A stretch of DNA of 64,000 nt from Bdellovibrionales bacterium Ga0074139 (GTDB lineage Bacteria; Bdellovibrionota; Bdellovibrionia; Bdellovibrionales; Bdellovibrionaceae). Positions within the stretch are counted from its first letter, which is position 1. Every line of letters starts with the position of its first letter. The stretch covers positions 248,001-312,000 of the forward strand of contig LNEB01000015.1 of assembly GCA_001464795.1 (NCBI GenBank). Direction: 5' to 3'. Shown in pieces: positions 53,756 through 62,114 of the stretch. A program made the position numbers and the translations under genes. The notes beneath the pieces are model-generated. The model was not told where the DNA came from, made no database searches, and was given only the letters and a program-made list of their open reading frames with translations.

Positions 53756-54531
53756 TCACTTCCATTTTGTCTTTTTTTGATAATATTGGAAGGCCGATTC
53801 TATTTGCCCTACACTTAATGAGGCTCACACTTAAATTGTCATTCAGTCGTAACGAAACGTTTCAACAAATATATAAAATCACAATCAATTCTTTACCGAC
53901 AACCGTCATGGCTGGATTTTTTGTGGGTGCAATTATGACTATTCAGTTCACTTTGCAGATGAGAGATTTTGGAGCTCTAAGTTATTTAGGAGGTTTGGCA
54001 ACGAGTGGAACTTTCAGGGAAGTCGGCCCCTTGTTAATTGGCTTTATGCTTTGTGGAAAAGTAGGTGCTTTTACAGCTTCTGAGCTTGGTACCATGAAAA
54101 TTACAGAGCAATTCGACGCGATTCGATGTTTGGGTGCAGATCCTTTAAAAGAAATAGTCATCCCACGCTTTATAGGCATTATCGTTTCATCTTTTTTTCT
54201 TCTTGTTGGTGGATTGGTCGCTTCTGTAGCTGGTGGAATGCTGCTTGGAATATTGTATGCTGGAGTTTCTGCTGACGAGTATTTAAGGCATATTCCTAGA
54301 TTTCTTCTAGGTATCTCAATATTAAGTGGCTTTATCAAAAGCTTAACGTTTGCTATTTTACTAGCTACCATCTGTACTTTTAAAGGTTACCACGTTAACG
54401 GAGGCGCTAAAGAAGTGGGGCAAGCTGTTGTCAGCACAGCCGTGGCTTCTATGGTCGCCATTGTATTGTTTGACTGGCTGACAAGTTTTTCTTTGGAAGT
54501 TGTGATTCAAATATTTCAAGGCTTCACATGA
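53752..54531 (+). CDS. MlaE-type permease 1
   Basis: 259 residues with five or six membrane helices. The conserved MlaE stretch is present: GFMLCGKVGAFTASELGTM, then KITEQFDAIRCLGADPLKEIVIPR. It forms the inner-membrane channel for phospholipid transfer between the ATPases and the MCE protein. GTG start overlaps the ATPase 2 stop; it overlaps the next permease by ATGA. Confidence 0.88.
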   Translation: MITSILSFFDNIGRPILFALHLMRLTLKLSFSRNETFQQIYKITINSLPTTVMAGFFVGAIMTIQFTLQMRDFGALSYLGGLATSGTFREVGPLLIGFMLCGKVGAFTASELGTMKITEQFDAIRCLGADPLKEIVIPRFIGIIVSSFFLLVGGLVASVAGGMLLGILYAGVSADEYLRHIPRFLLGISILSGFIKSLTFAILLATICTFKGYHVNGGAKEVGQAVVSTAVASMVAIVLFDWLTSFSLEVVIQIFQGFT

Positions 54532-55247
54532 TTCATTTTTTAAATCAAACTCGACTGGCTTTACCGCAAACTCTCCGCAGAAAAAAAATTATTTTTGAGC
54601 AAATAGATTTTATAGCAGTCCAAAGTGCTCCGATCATTTTGATCTCTGTCGCATTTGCTGCAGTTGTTACTGTTCTTGAATCCAGCTTTCATATGAAACT
54701 TGTGATTCAAAGCGACTCTATGGTTCCTGGATTTTCATCATTGTTAATACTTCGCGAGCTAGGAGCCATCGTGACGGCCCTATTATTAACTTCAAGAGTC
54801 GGTGCTGGAATGGCCTCTGAAGTGGCAGGGCAAAAAGTTTCTGAACAAATTGATGCCCTACGGTTACTAGGGATAAATCCCTTTGAATTCATCGTTGCGC
54901 CCAGGTTGGTGGCGTCAGTGATTAGCACTATTGTGCTTGTTGCAATAGCGAATGTGGTTTCACTTTACATGTCAATGATCGTTAGTTCACAGATTTTATC
55001 CATTCATCCTGAACTGTTTTGGCAGATGATGAATCGCTTTGTAGAATTCAAAGACTACGGATTTTCATTGATTAAAGCAGCGGCTTTTGGAGCGTTGATT
55101 CCAATAATCAGTTGTTATTTTGGATTTCAATCTGAATCCGGTGCCGAGGGAGTGGGTCGAACAACCACAAAAAGTGTCGTTGTCACATCAATATTGATAA
55201 TAGTGTTTGATTTTGTACTGTCTTATATATTCTCATACTTTTATTAG
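54528..55247 (+). CDS. MlaE-type permease 2
   Basis: 239 residues, MlaE family: SRVGAGMASEVAGQKVSEQ, then IDALRLLGINPFEFIVAPR and several membrane helices. It differs clearly from permease 1 (GAGMASEVAGQK against GAFTASELGTMK), so it is not a recent duplicate. With permease 1 it probably makes a heterodimeric channel, as YrbEA/YrbEB do in actinobacterial Mce systems. 12 bp before the MCE gene. Confidence 0.88.
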   Translation: MIHFLNQTRLALPQTLRRKKIIFEQIDFIAVQSAPIILISVAFAAVVTVLESSFHMKLVIQSDSMVPGFSSLLILRELGAIVTALLLTSRVGAGMASEVAGQKVSEQIDALRLLGINPFEFIVAPRLVASVISTIVLVAIANVVSLYMSMIVSSQILSIHPELFWQMMNRFVEFKDYGFSLIKAAAFGALIPIISCYFGFQSESGAEGVGRTTTKSVVVTSILIIVFDFVLSYIFSYFY

Positions 55248-55259
55248 TTAGGAGTTAGA

Positions 55260-56036
55260 ATGAAAATCGAGACAAAAGTGGGTCTCCTTTCGGTTGTTGG
55301 TCTTATCAGCATTGTTTTGTTTGGTTACTGGGTGGGTTTATTAAGTCCCTTCAATGATTCTTACACTGTTAAGGTTATGTATAACTACGCAGGTGGAATA
55401 GAAGTGGGTTCACCAGTTCGTGTTATGGGAATAAAAGTTGGAAAAGTAACGGCCATTGATTTCACACCTGACTATAAGTTTGAAAATGGTGAAACAGTTC
55501 AATTGCAAGTCACCATCGGTGTCAGTCAAGCCTCGTGGAAGACCATCAAAAAAGACAGTCGCTTTTTTATTAATCTTGCAGGAGTTATTGGTGAAAAATT
55601 TTTAGAGATTTCCCCCGGCTCTGCGGAGTCCGAGAATCTGACTAATGGGCAATCTATTCGTGGTGAAGATCCACCTCGTATTGATCAGCTGATTTCACAA
55701 AGTTACGGGCTGGCAGGAAAAATGATTGAAATCATTGAAAAAAATGAAGGCACCGTGGGTAATACGATTGCTCAAATTGATAAATTATTAACGAATTTCA
55801 ATAAAACCTTGCAGCTTCTCGACAAAACCCGTCAAAACAAGGATATAGAGCGCATGGTGAATAATGCTATTGTCATAAGTGATAACCTGGCCTATTTAAC
55901 GACTCAAATGAGGGGTAAAAAAGCAGAAGAAACTTATGATTTACTCCATAAGTTAATTTGGCGCTTAGAGCCCCTCGATAAAGAAGCAATTAAAAAGTTT
56001 TTCCAAGAAGAAGGCGTCAGAGCCAGAATTCTATAA
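55260..56036 (+). CDS. MCE/MlaD family lipid-binding protein
   Basis: 258 residues. One N-terminal membrane anchor (6-28), then one MCE domain (about 35-115, YNYAGGIEVGSPVRVMGIKVGKV, shown in parts), then a helical tail. MlaD forms a hexameric ring that shuttles lipids across the periplasm. TTAGGAG precedes the ATG. It is followed by a small exported protein at 56050, which may be the outer-membrane end of the system. Confidence 0.9.
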   Translation: MKIETKVGLLSVVGLISIVLFGYWVGLLSPFNDSYTVKVMYNYAGGIEVGSPVRVMGIKVGKVTAIDFTPDYKFENGETVQLQVTIGVSQASWKTIKKDSRFFINLAGVIGEKFLEISPGSAESENLTNGQSIRGEDPPRIDQLISQSYGLAGKMIEIIEKNEGTVGNTIAQIDKLLTNFNKTLQLLDKTRQNKDIERMVNNAIVISDNLAYLTTQMRGKKAEETYDLLHKLIWRLEPLDKEAIKKFFQEEGVRARIL

Positions 56037-56049
56037 AAAAGAGGTTAAA

Positions 56050-56604
56050 ATGAAATCAATTCTACTTATTATTTCTTCAATTCTGCTTTCCTCAGCCCTA
56101 ATGGCACAGCAAATTGATTCTTTTAATTACTCTTCCAATTACAAACTCCGAGAAGATCGAAAAGTGGGTGCCGGCTTATCAGTTGGTGGTGCTTTGGGTG
56201 CCGTGGGTGCCATAGTTGAATTAAATATTGAAGATGATGACGGAGCAGTGGCTGGTTTTGGAACAGGCAGTGGTTACCAGACTATGGCCCTAAGCTGGAA
56301 ACACAGCTTTGAGGGTGAATACTTCACTCCTTACACAACTCTTGGACTTGCCCATTGGTGGGACAATGGAAATTCGGGTGATATTAGCAACTCCTCTGCA
56401 CTTAAGAACTTTTTAAGTGATGAAGAAAAAAGATCGGGTCGTTTTGGAATTGAATTGATGTCTGGCTCTGCAGGCATGCAATTTAATCAGTTAACAGGTG
56501 AACTGGCTGGCAGCTCTTTCTTTATAGAATTTGGCGGACTTTTTTCGTTGAGTCAGTCCGAGCTTTTGCCAACAGGATCCGTTGGAGCCCTTTACTACTT
56601 CTAA
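56050..56604 (+). CDS. Small exported beta-barrel-like protein
   Basis: 184 residues. Signal peptide (about 1-20, ending ALMAQ). The mature part alternates polar and aromatic residues, with Gly-rich turns (AGLSVGGALGAVGAIVELNI, TMALSWKHSFEGEYFTPYT), and ends in Phe (SVGALYYF), the usual end of outer-membrane barrels. Last gene of the Mla-like operon, ended by the terminator at 56629. A link to lipid transport is inferred from position only. Confidence 0.65.
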   Translation: MKSILLIISSILLSSALMAQQIDSFNYSSNYKLREDRKVGAGLSVGGALGAVGAIVELNIEDDDGAVAGFGTGSGYQTMALSWKHSFEGEYFTPYTTLGLAHWWDNGNSGDISNSSALKNFLSDEEKRSGRFGIELMSGSAGMQFNQLTGELAGSSFFIEFGGLFSLSQSELLPTGSVGALYYF

Positions 56605-56628
56605 TCTCCAGTCGATAAGTTAAAAAAG

Positions 56629-56663
56629 AAAAACCCCCAGAGCCAGAAGCTGTGGGGGTTTTT
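56629..56663 (+). terminator. Intrinsic terminator after the Mla-like operon
   Basis: AAAAACCCCCA-GAGC (5' arm) pairs with GCTG-TGGGGGTTTTT (3' arm) around loop CAGAA, with one internal mismatch. It ends in T5 on the plus strand. The A-run at its 5' end makes it a terminator in the other direction too, so it may also end the small minus-strand gene at 56689-56763. Confidence 0.9.
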
Positions 56664-56688
56664 AATTTCCGATTTACGGAACTAAGAA

Positions 56689-56763
56689 CTAACGCTTCTT
56701 AGTTGCTTTCTTCTTAGCTACTTTTTTAGTGGCTTTCTTCTTTGTCGCTTTTTTCTTTGCCAT
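56689..56763 (-). CDS. 24-residue Lys/Ala/Thr protein (histone H1 tail-like)
   Basis: A very short gene: MAKKKATKKKATKKVAKK plus six more residues of the same kind (KATKKR), 24 in all, with 15 basic residues. A strong AGGAGGAG lies just before the ATG at 56763 and a bidirectional terminator lies downstream, which supports real expression. It resembles the tails of histone H1-like bacterial proteins and could bind DNA or RNA. The leader (56784-56798) has a GCACC-TCAAT-GGTGC hairpin. No homologue can be named from sequence alone. 56764-56917 otherwise holds no gene I can see. Confidence 0.6.
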   Translation of the reverse strand: MAKKKATKKKATKKVAKKKATKKR

Positions 56764-56917
56764 TTTAACTCCTCCTACAGAGCGCACCTCAATGGTGCAT
56801 GTTATTGTTGAGCTTACACAACTTGACTTACTTCAAGTGTTCACATTTTAAATTTCCACGTCAACAAAAAAAATGAGGCCTTACTTTTGCTTTTTCTTTT
56901 TTTGGGAGAATCAGCGC

Positions 56918-57655
56918 ATGTTGCTCACTTTTTTAGTTTCGTTTATCGGATTTCATATATTTTTCCGGATAAACAGCACTTTCTTACATTCAATCGGCAC
57001 ATCTAAAAAAAAATTGAGTGTACGAGCAGTATTTTTTAGCACTGTTCTATGTTTTTTGTTTCAATTCTTTGAAGTTTTAGCGATCGAAGTATGGATTTTG
57101 GTATCATTTTTGATTTTATTTTCACCTTTTTTGTCTCGAGGATTGCGTATTTACCGTGAAAAACAACTTCCCATGAAGTGTTTAAACAGTCTTGATCAAA
57201 TAATATTGATTTTAAAGTCTGGAAACTCATTTAGAAGTGCAGTCGAACAAGTTGAATCGACAGAAAACAGTTGGTTTCGACCCTTTTTAGCAGAAATACG
57301 CAGCTCTTTTCAGCATCAAACACAATCTCAATCAGAATCGAAGTGGTATCGTCGCTGGAGTCGAGAAATTTTAGAGATTGAAGCCTCAAAAGTGAAAACG
57401 CTCGAGCAGCTTGAGGCATTAAGAAGACAAATGAGGGTCGAAATACGGTCTCAGAAAAGAGTTTCGCAGGTTACAAGTGGTCCAAGATTTCAAATTTTCT
57501 TTATGTCAGCACTTTTTCTGACGTTAAATGCAATATTACTAAGAAGTGGTATTAATCAGGACTTTGTTCCATTTTTATCAATATCTTGGATTCTATTTCT
57601 ATTTGGGGTGCTTCTTGCTCTTTTTATAATGAGGTCAATCAAATGGAAAATATAG
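56918..57655 (+). CDS. Type II secretion F / TadB-like membrane protein
   Basis: 245 residues. A hydrophobic N-terminus (two helices, about 1-70) is followed by a T2SF-type helical part (SLDQIILILKSGNSFRSAVEQ) and two C-terminal membrane helices. This matches TadB-like inner-membrane platforms of Tad/Flp pili, though it is shorter. ATG at 56918 follows GGGAGA; an earlier ATG at 56873 is less supported. It overlaps the next gene by 13 bp. Confidence 0.65.
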   Translation: MLLTFLVSFIGFHIFFRINSTFLHSIGTSKKKLSVRAVFFSTVLCFLFQFFEVLAIEVWILVSFLILFSPFLSRGLRIYREKQLPMKCLNSLDQIILILKSGNSFRSAVEQVESTENSWFRPFLAEIRSSFQHQTQSQSESKWYRRWSREILEIEASKVKTLEQLEALRRQMRVEIRSQKRVSQVTSGPRFQIFFMSALFLTLNAILLRSGINQDFVPFLSISWILFLFGVLLALFIMRSIKWKI

Positions 57656-58071
57656 TTCCACCACTTAAGTTGATTTGGTCTGTGCGAAAAGCTGTGGAAA
57701 AGGGTCAAAGCGTAAAAATTGGATTGCAGGATTACCTCAATCAAGACCCCGATGAGTGGCAAGAGGATATTACCAAATGGCTTCTTCTTTCGCAGCAAGG
57801 CCTTTCTCCTCAAGCAATCGTTCAAAGACAAAAAACAGTTGTTCGCAAGCAACTGCTAATCACGCTTGATAGGGGCCTCAAGGGTGAGTCCATTTATAAG
57901 AATCTTATTAGCCTAGAGGATGAGGTACTCGAGCAAATTGATTTGCAGGTACAAGCACTGCTAAGTCGCTTACCTTATCTGATGCTGATGCCCATTGCCC
58001 TGTTCTTTTTTCCCTCATGTTTAATTCTGATGCTAGGACCGTTTATATTGCAGCTCACCTCGTCTTTTTAG
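57643..58071 (+). CDS. Type II secretion F / TadC-like small membrane protein
   Basis: 142 residues, much shorter than TadC (about 300). The last part (DEVLEQIDLQVQALLSRLPY, then LMLMPIALFFFPSCLILMLG) matches the C-terminal half of a T2SF domain. AGGT lies nine bases before ATG 57643. It is encoded with the TadB-like protein and overlaps it by 13 bp. No TadA ATPase is in this window, so the pair may serve a reduced or split pilus system. Confidence 0.6.
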   Translation: MENIVPPLKLIWSVRKAVEKGQSVKIGLQDYLNQDPDEWQEDITKWLLLSQQGLSPQAIVQRQKTVVRKQLLITLDRGLKGESIYKNLISLEDEVLEQIDLQVQALLSRLPYLMLMPIALFFFPSCLILMLGPFILQLTSSF

Positions 58072-58090
58072 CGTAAAAATCTTGTCGTTG

Positions 58091-58121
58091 ACCTCTCTCG
58101 TGGATAAAACAATCAAGAGGT
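58091..58121 (+). promoter_or_regulatory. Six-bp repeat covering the RBS of the cystathionine beta-synthase gene
   Basis: ACCTCT (58091-58096) can pair with AGAGGT (58116-58121), which contains the Shine-Dalgarno AGAGG of ATG 58125. It is shorter than the asnS and dksA cases and could be chance. Confidence 0.25.
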
Positions 58122-58124
58122 TTT

Positions 58125-59183
58125 ATGACAACAAATAAGATTTATGAAAATATCCTTCATACGATTGGTCACACACCCATAGTTCGTCTTCATCGCGTGA
58201 TTGATGATAGCCAACACCAATTTTTCGTTAAAGTGGAAAGTTTTAATCCAGGTGGAAGCATCAAAGATAGAGTTGCAATGGCCATCGTTGAAGAAGCTGA
58301 AAAACGTGGAGATATTCAACCTGGAGGAACCATCGTTGAAGCCACCTCTGGAAACACAGGTCTTGGTCTAGCCCTTATTGCGGCTGTTAAAGGCTATAAA
58401 TGCATTTTCGTCATGCCCCAAAAAATCAGCCGAGAAAAACAAGATATTTTGAAAGCTTATGGAGCTTTAGTTGTCATGACACCAACGGGAGTCGAACCTG
58501 AAGATCCAAGAAGTCATTATGAAGTTGCAAAAAGATTAGCAAAAAATACTCCTAACAGTCTTTACACGAATCAATATCATAACCCTGATAATCCCACTCA
58601 ACATTACAAAACAACCGGTCCTGAAATATGGGACCAAATGGGTCACGATATTGATGTTTTTGTAGGTGGCGCAGGAACTGGTGGAACAGTTTCAGGAGTG
58701 GGCCGCTATTTAAAAGAAAAAAGCCCCAACGTAAAAGTTGTTTGTGCTGATCCCATTGGCAGTATTTTATTTGATCTTTTTTATTCAGGGAAAGTGATTG
58801 AACCCGCTAAGCCATACAAAGTTGAGGGAGTCGGCGAGGACATGCTACCTGACAATGTCCATTTTAAATACATGGATGATTTTATTCAGGTCAACGACGA
58901 GGAATCCTTTCGCATGACCAAAAGATTAATAGCTGAGGAAGGCTTGTGCGTTGGTCCTTCCAGTGCAATGGCATTAGTGGGTGCAATAAAGTACTCAAAA
59001 AATTTAAAAAAGCCGTCTCGTATATTGATTGTAATGCCAGATAGTGGTCGTGCTTACTTAAGCAAAGCCTACAGTGATGATTGGTTGATAGAAAACGGTC
59101 TTATTTCTGCCCACGAGAAGCAAGAATTTGCCCGAGTTGTGCCAGCCGAACAATTATACAAAGAAAAAAACTGGGAGTTTTAA
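58125..59183 (+). CDS. Cystathionine beta-synthase / cysteine synthase family PLP enzyme
   Basis: 352 residues, fold type II PLP enzyme. K47 (NPGGSIKDR) binds PLP, SGNTG (75-79) the substrate carboxylate, GGAGTGGT the PLP phosphate. It is longer than CysK and like the CBS catalytic core, but lacks the C-terminal CBS pair. The next gene encodes a cystathionine gamma-lyase/synthase, so serine plus homocysteine to cystathionine is the likely reaction (reverse transsulfuration). A cysteine synthase role cannot be excluded. Confidence 0.82.
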   Translation: MTTNKIYENILHTIGHTPIVRLHRVIDDSQHQFFVKVESFNPGGSIKDRVAMAIVEEAEKRGDIQPGGTIVEATSGNTGLGLALIAAVKGYKCIFVMPQKISREKQDILKAYGALVVMTPTGVEPEDPRSHYEVAKRLAKNTPNSLYTNQYHNPDNPTQHYKTTGPEIWDQMGHDIDVFVGGAGTGGTVSGVGRYLKEKSPNVKVVCADPIGSILFDLFYSGKVIEPAKPYKVEGVGEDMLPDNVHFKYMDDFIQVNDEESFRMTKRLIAEEGLCVGPSSAMALVGAIKYSKNLKKPSRILIVMPDSGRAYLSKAYSDDWLIENGLISAHEKQEFARVVPAEQLYKEKNWEF

Positions 59184-59184
59184 A

Positions 59185-60333
59185 ATGAAACAAGGATTTT
59201 CCACTCGTGCCATTCATGCAGGACAAGAACCGGATCCAACAACTGGTGCAATCATGACACCTCTTTATTTAACTTCCACATATGTTCAGTCGTCTCCCGG
59301 TGTTCATAAAGGTTGGGAGTATTCAAGGACCCATAACCCGACTCGCAAAGCTTTTGAGAACTGCTTAGCTTCCTTAGAGGATGGTAAATTTGGATTTGGT
59401 TTTGCATCTGGATGTGCAGCCACTACAACTGTTTTACACATGCTAAAGCAAGGCGATCACGTTATTGCCAATGATGATATGTACGGCGGGACCTTTCGAT
59501 TATTTGATAAGGTTCTAAAGCACAACGGTCTCGAGTTTACCTACACGAACCTTACAGATATCGATAATTTTAAAAAAGCTCTGAAGCCGAACACAAAAAT
59601 GGTTTGGTTAGAGACTCCGACAAATCCCACTTTGAAACTTGTGGACATCAAAAAAATCTCTCAGTTGGCCCATGAAAAAGGTGTTTTAGTTGCCGTTGAT
59701 AATACTTTCATGAGCCCTTACTTCCAAAGGCCAATAAGTTTAGGTGCTGATATTGTTGTTCACTCGGCTACAAAATACATTGGCGGACATTCTGATATCG
59801 TCAGTGGTGCCGTCGTTACTAATAAAGAAGATATTGCTGAAAAATTAGCTTTTCTAAGTAACTCAATGGGGGGCGTGCAAAGTGCATTTGATGCCTTTAT
59901 GTGTTTAAGAAGTTTAAAAACTCTACCTATTCGGATGAAGGCACATGCTGAAAGTGCCATGGAAATTGCCAAGTTTTTAGAAACACATCCTAAGATTGAG
60001 CGGGTTTTATACCCAGGGCTTGCCTCTCATCCACAACATGCCCTAGCCAAAGAGCAAATGTTAGGGATGGGGGGAATGATAACGTTCTTCATGAAAGGCG
60101 GGCTCAAGCAAGCTCAAGCCCTTTTGGAAAATGTTAAAATTTTTGCGTTGGCAGAAAGTTTAGGGGGAGTCGAATCCCTCATCGAACACCCAGCAATTAT
60201 GACGCACGCTAGCGTTCCTTTGGAAAACCGTAAGGCTTTGGGCATCGATGACACACTTGTCAGGCTATCTGTAGGAATTGAAGATCTTGAAGACCTCATC
60301 AATGACTTAAAATTAGCACTCGATAAGGTGTGA
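59185..60333 (+). CDS. Cystathionine gamma-lyase/gamma-synthase (PLP)
   Basis: 382 residues, Cys/Met metabolism PLP family. YSRTHNPTRKAFE near residues 46-58, the PLP lysine K197 in HSATKYIGGHSD, VWLETPTNPT. It splits cystathionine to cysteine (lyase) or makes it from an O-acyl-homoserine (synthase); the gene pair favours the lyase direction. ATG at 59185 is preceded by GGGAG and follows the upstream stop by one base. Confidence 0.87.
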   Translation: MKQGFSTRAIHAGQEPDPTTGAIMTPLYLTSTYVQSSPGVHKGWEYSRTHNPTRKAFENCLASLEDGKFGFGFASGCAATTTVLHMLKQGDHVIANDDMYGGTFRLFDKVLKHNGLEFTYTNLTDIDNFKKALKPNTKMVWLETPTNPTLKLVDIKKISQLAHEKGVLVAVDNTFMSPYFQRPISLGADIVVHSATKYIGGHSDIVSGAVVTNKEDIAEKLAFLSNSMGGVQSAFDAFMCLRSLKTLPIRMKAHAESAMEIAKFLETHPKIERVLYPGLASHPQHALAKEQMLGMGGMITFFMKGGLKQAQALLENVKIFALAESLGGVESLIEHPAIMTHASVPLENRKALGIDDTLVRLSVGIEDLEDLINDLKLALDKV

Positions 60334-60337
60334 AGTG

Positions 60338-60366
60338 TTGACTTCAAGTAGTCAGTAAAGTTAGTA
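60338..60366 (+). promoter_or_regulatory. Promoter of tRNA-Phe
   Basis: TTGACT (60338-60343), 17-bp spacer, TTAGTA (60361-60366). The start would be near 60373, just before the tRNA at 60389. A perfect palindrome, TGAAGT-GTTG-ACTTCA (60331-60346), covers the -35 box and might be an operator. Confidence 0.5.
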
Positions 60367-60388
60367 AATCTGTTCGCAGATATTCCAT

Positions 60389-60464
<76 letters not shown>

Positions 60465-60473
60465 TTTTTCTAA

Positions 60474-60968
60474 TTAAAATCGTTTTTCTAGAAGTGTGAT
60501 TTTGTCCTCAGGGTCACAGGTGTAAGTCTCCGTATCTGAATTGTAAATCTCAATGGGTCTTGGCGTGAAACCGGTCACTTTTTGAAACCCCTGCTTTTCC
60601 AAATAAGCAACGGTACCGCTCAAAGAAAACATCAGGCACTTTTTTGCCTGATATTGATAATTGGAAATCACATTCGAAATTAAGGTTGCCATGTATCCTT
60701 GAGAACGAAAACTGGGATCCGTATACAGACCTCTGATTCGTATGACCTCATGATTGACATAATAAACCATACACCATGCTATCGCCTGATCATTGACCTT
60801 TAAACAGTAAGCTTTCGGACGCAATAGCTCTTTTTCATCATCGATAAATTGCACAGCAAAAAAAGTATTTTGATAGAGTCGTATAGGATACAAAGCATTG
60901 GAAGTTTTGATGAGACTGGCTTTTGCTGCCCAATCATTTAAACTACAAGAAGCAAATTCAACACCCAT
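60474..60968 (-). CDS. GNAT-family N-acetyltransferase
   Basis: 164 residues. The core VIRIRGLYTDPSFRSQGYMATL is a GNAT acetyl-CoA-binding strand-loop-helix (R/QxxGxG/A-like: RSQGYM). The C-terminal FSLSGTVAYLEKQGFQKV is the usual GNAT ending. Substrate unknown. ATG at 60968 overlaps the upstream gene's stop region by 11 bp; TTG at 60983 is the alternative. It converges on tRNA-Phe with 9 bp between. Confidence 0.75.
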   Translation of the reverse strand: MGVEFASCSLNDWAAKASLIKTSNALYPIRLYQNTFFAVQFIDDEKELLRPKAYCLKVNDQAIAWCMVYYVNHEVIRIRGLYTDPSFRSQGYMATLISNVISNYQYQAKKCLMFSLSGTVAYLEKQGFQKVTGFTPRPIEIYNSDTETYTCDPEDKITLLEKRF

Positions 60969-61614
60969 AGATTGATTTTTCAAACTCGTTAATTTTTAAA
61001 TTCATACCTAGGTACTTTTCATAATATCGATGAAGTGGATAGTCCTGTCTTTTTACATCCTTCAGATTAATAAGTGCCAAGGTCTCTTTGTAGGGATTTC
61101 CATTGAGTTCAAAGTTATAATTAAAATTTTTATTAATTGTCTCAATCATCTGTAAAACCCTAGCTTTATCAAAAAAATCATTATGGGGATGAGGACAGCT
61201 TTTTTGATGAATCCACTGTAAAAAATGAGAATCCAGCAAATAACTATTTAAAAATTCAGGAATGAGATCCATCAGATTGAAGCTGGAGTTGATACCTTTT
61301 TTAGCAAAATCGACTTCAATAAGCTGGGTGCGATTACTTTTAAAATATATAAAATAGGGCTCTCCAAACTCTTGATCCAGTGTTCGATAAAAATTAACAT
61401 TAAAAACTCGAAACTCAAAAAAAGGATACAATAACAAATGATAATTACTTTTAGGTCGTTCAAAATTATCGATGATTGTATATTGAATATTCAAACTTTT
61501 TAAAATTTCAGAAATTAAAATAAAATAAAGACTTTTATTATTATACAGAAAAATTTCTTTTTCTGTAGGTTCATCTTTGAAATAATTTTCAAGACTTTTT
61601 ATCATTGAATTCAT
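60958..61614 (-). CDS. Hypothetical protein, AT-rich gene
   Basis: 218 residues, soluble, rich in Phe, Tyr, Asn, Ile and Lys, without signal or membrane segments. The gene is more AT-rich than its neighbours. It may have a helical C-terminus (NPYKETLALINLKDVKRQDY). I recognise no family. ATG at 61614 was chosen; TTG at 61620 is possible. It overlaps the GNAT gene and follows the membrane-protein gene by 6 bp, so the three are probably one transcript. Confidence 0.6.
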   Translation of the reverse strand: MNSMIKSLENYFKDEPTEKEIFLYNNKSLYFILISEILKSLNIQYTIIDNFERPKSNYHLLLYPFFEFRVFNVNFYRTLDQEFGEPYFIYFKSNRTQLIEVDFAKKGINSSFNLMDLIPEFLNSYLLDSHFLQWIHQKSCPHPHNDFFDKARVLQMIETINKNFNYNFELNGNPYKETLALINLKDVKRQDYPLHRYYEKYLGMNLKINEFEKSIYGC

Positions 61615-61620
61615 AATCAA

Positions 61621-62070
61621 CTAATTGCTAATTCTTCTAAAATAATCTTGGCAAGTGGACTTATCAGTGTTTTGTCGGTTGTAGCGCATGACTTTATCAA
61701 AGTTGCGACTGATGCAGGTCTCTAAAAAAACACCAGTCAAAGCAGATGGTCGCTCCTTTCGAATTTCTTCTAATCGGGCATCACAGCTTCCACGGGAAGA
61801 ATTCCAAGCAATCATGCAATTCGCTTGAGATACATTATAACATTCGATTTGGCTTGAAAGTTGTCCACAGGGTGAAGTTGCAGTTTCTGGTGTCAGTGCC
61901 AACACGTAATGTGCGACATACATATAGGTGACGACAATAAAAGTAAGAATGAATCCAACAAGAGGATCCACCCAAGGTTCTGTGTCATATTTTGTATATA
62001 TTGGATTTTTAATAAACAGATAAAGACTGATTACAAAAATTAAAACTGCAATTATATCAAATAATAACAT
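61621..62070 (-). CDS. Hypothetical two-helix membrane protein with Cys-rich outer domain
   Basis: 149 residues. Two helices (about 3-20 and 38-60) are followed by a domain with six cysteines (SPCGQ, IECYN, ANCMI, GSCDA, ETCIS, STCQD) that is probably outside the cytoplasm and disulfide bonded. No family recognised. The first gene of the three-gene set ending at 60474; divergence or linkage with pgeF is not clear. Confidence 0.6.
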   Translation of the reverse strand: MLLFDIIAVLIFVISLYLFIKNPIYTKYDTEPWVDPLVGFILTFIVVTYMYVAHYVLALTPETATSPCGQLSSQIECYNVSQANCMIAWNSSRGSCDARLEEIRKERPSALTGVFLETCISRNFDKVMRYNRQNTDKSTCQDYFRRISN

Positions 62071-62114
62071 GGCTTAATTTTTAGACAGTTTATGCTGCAT
62101 GTAAACTAAAATGA

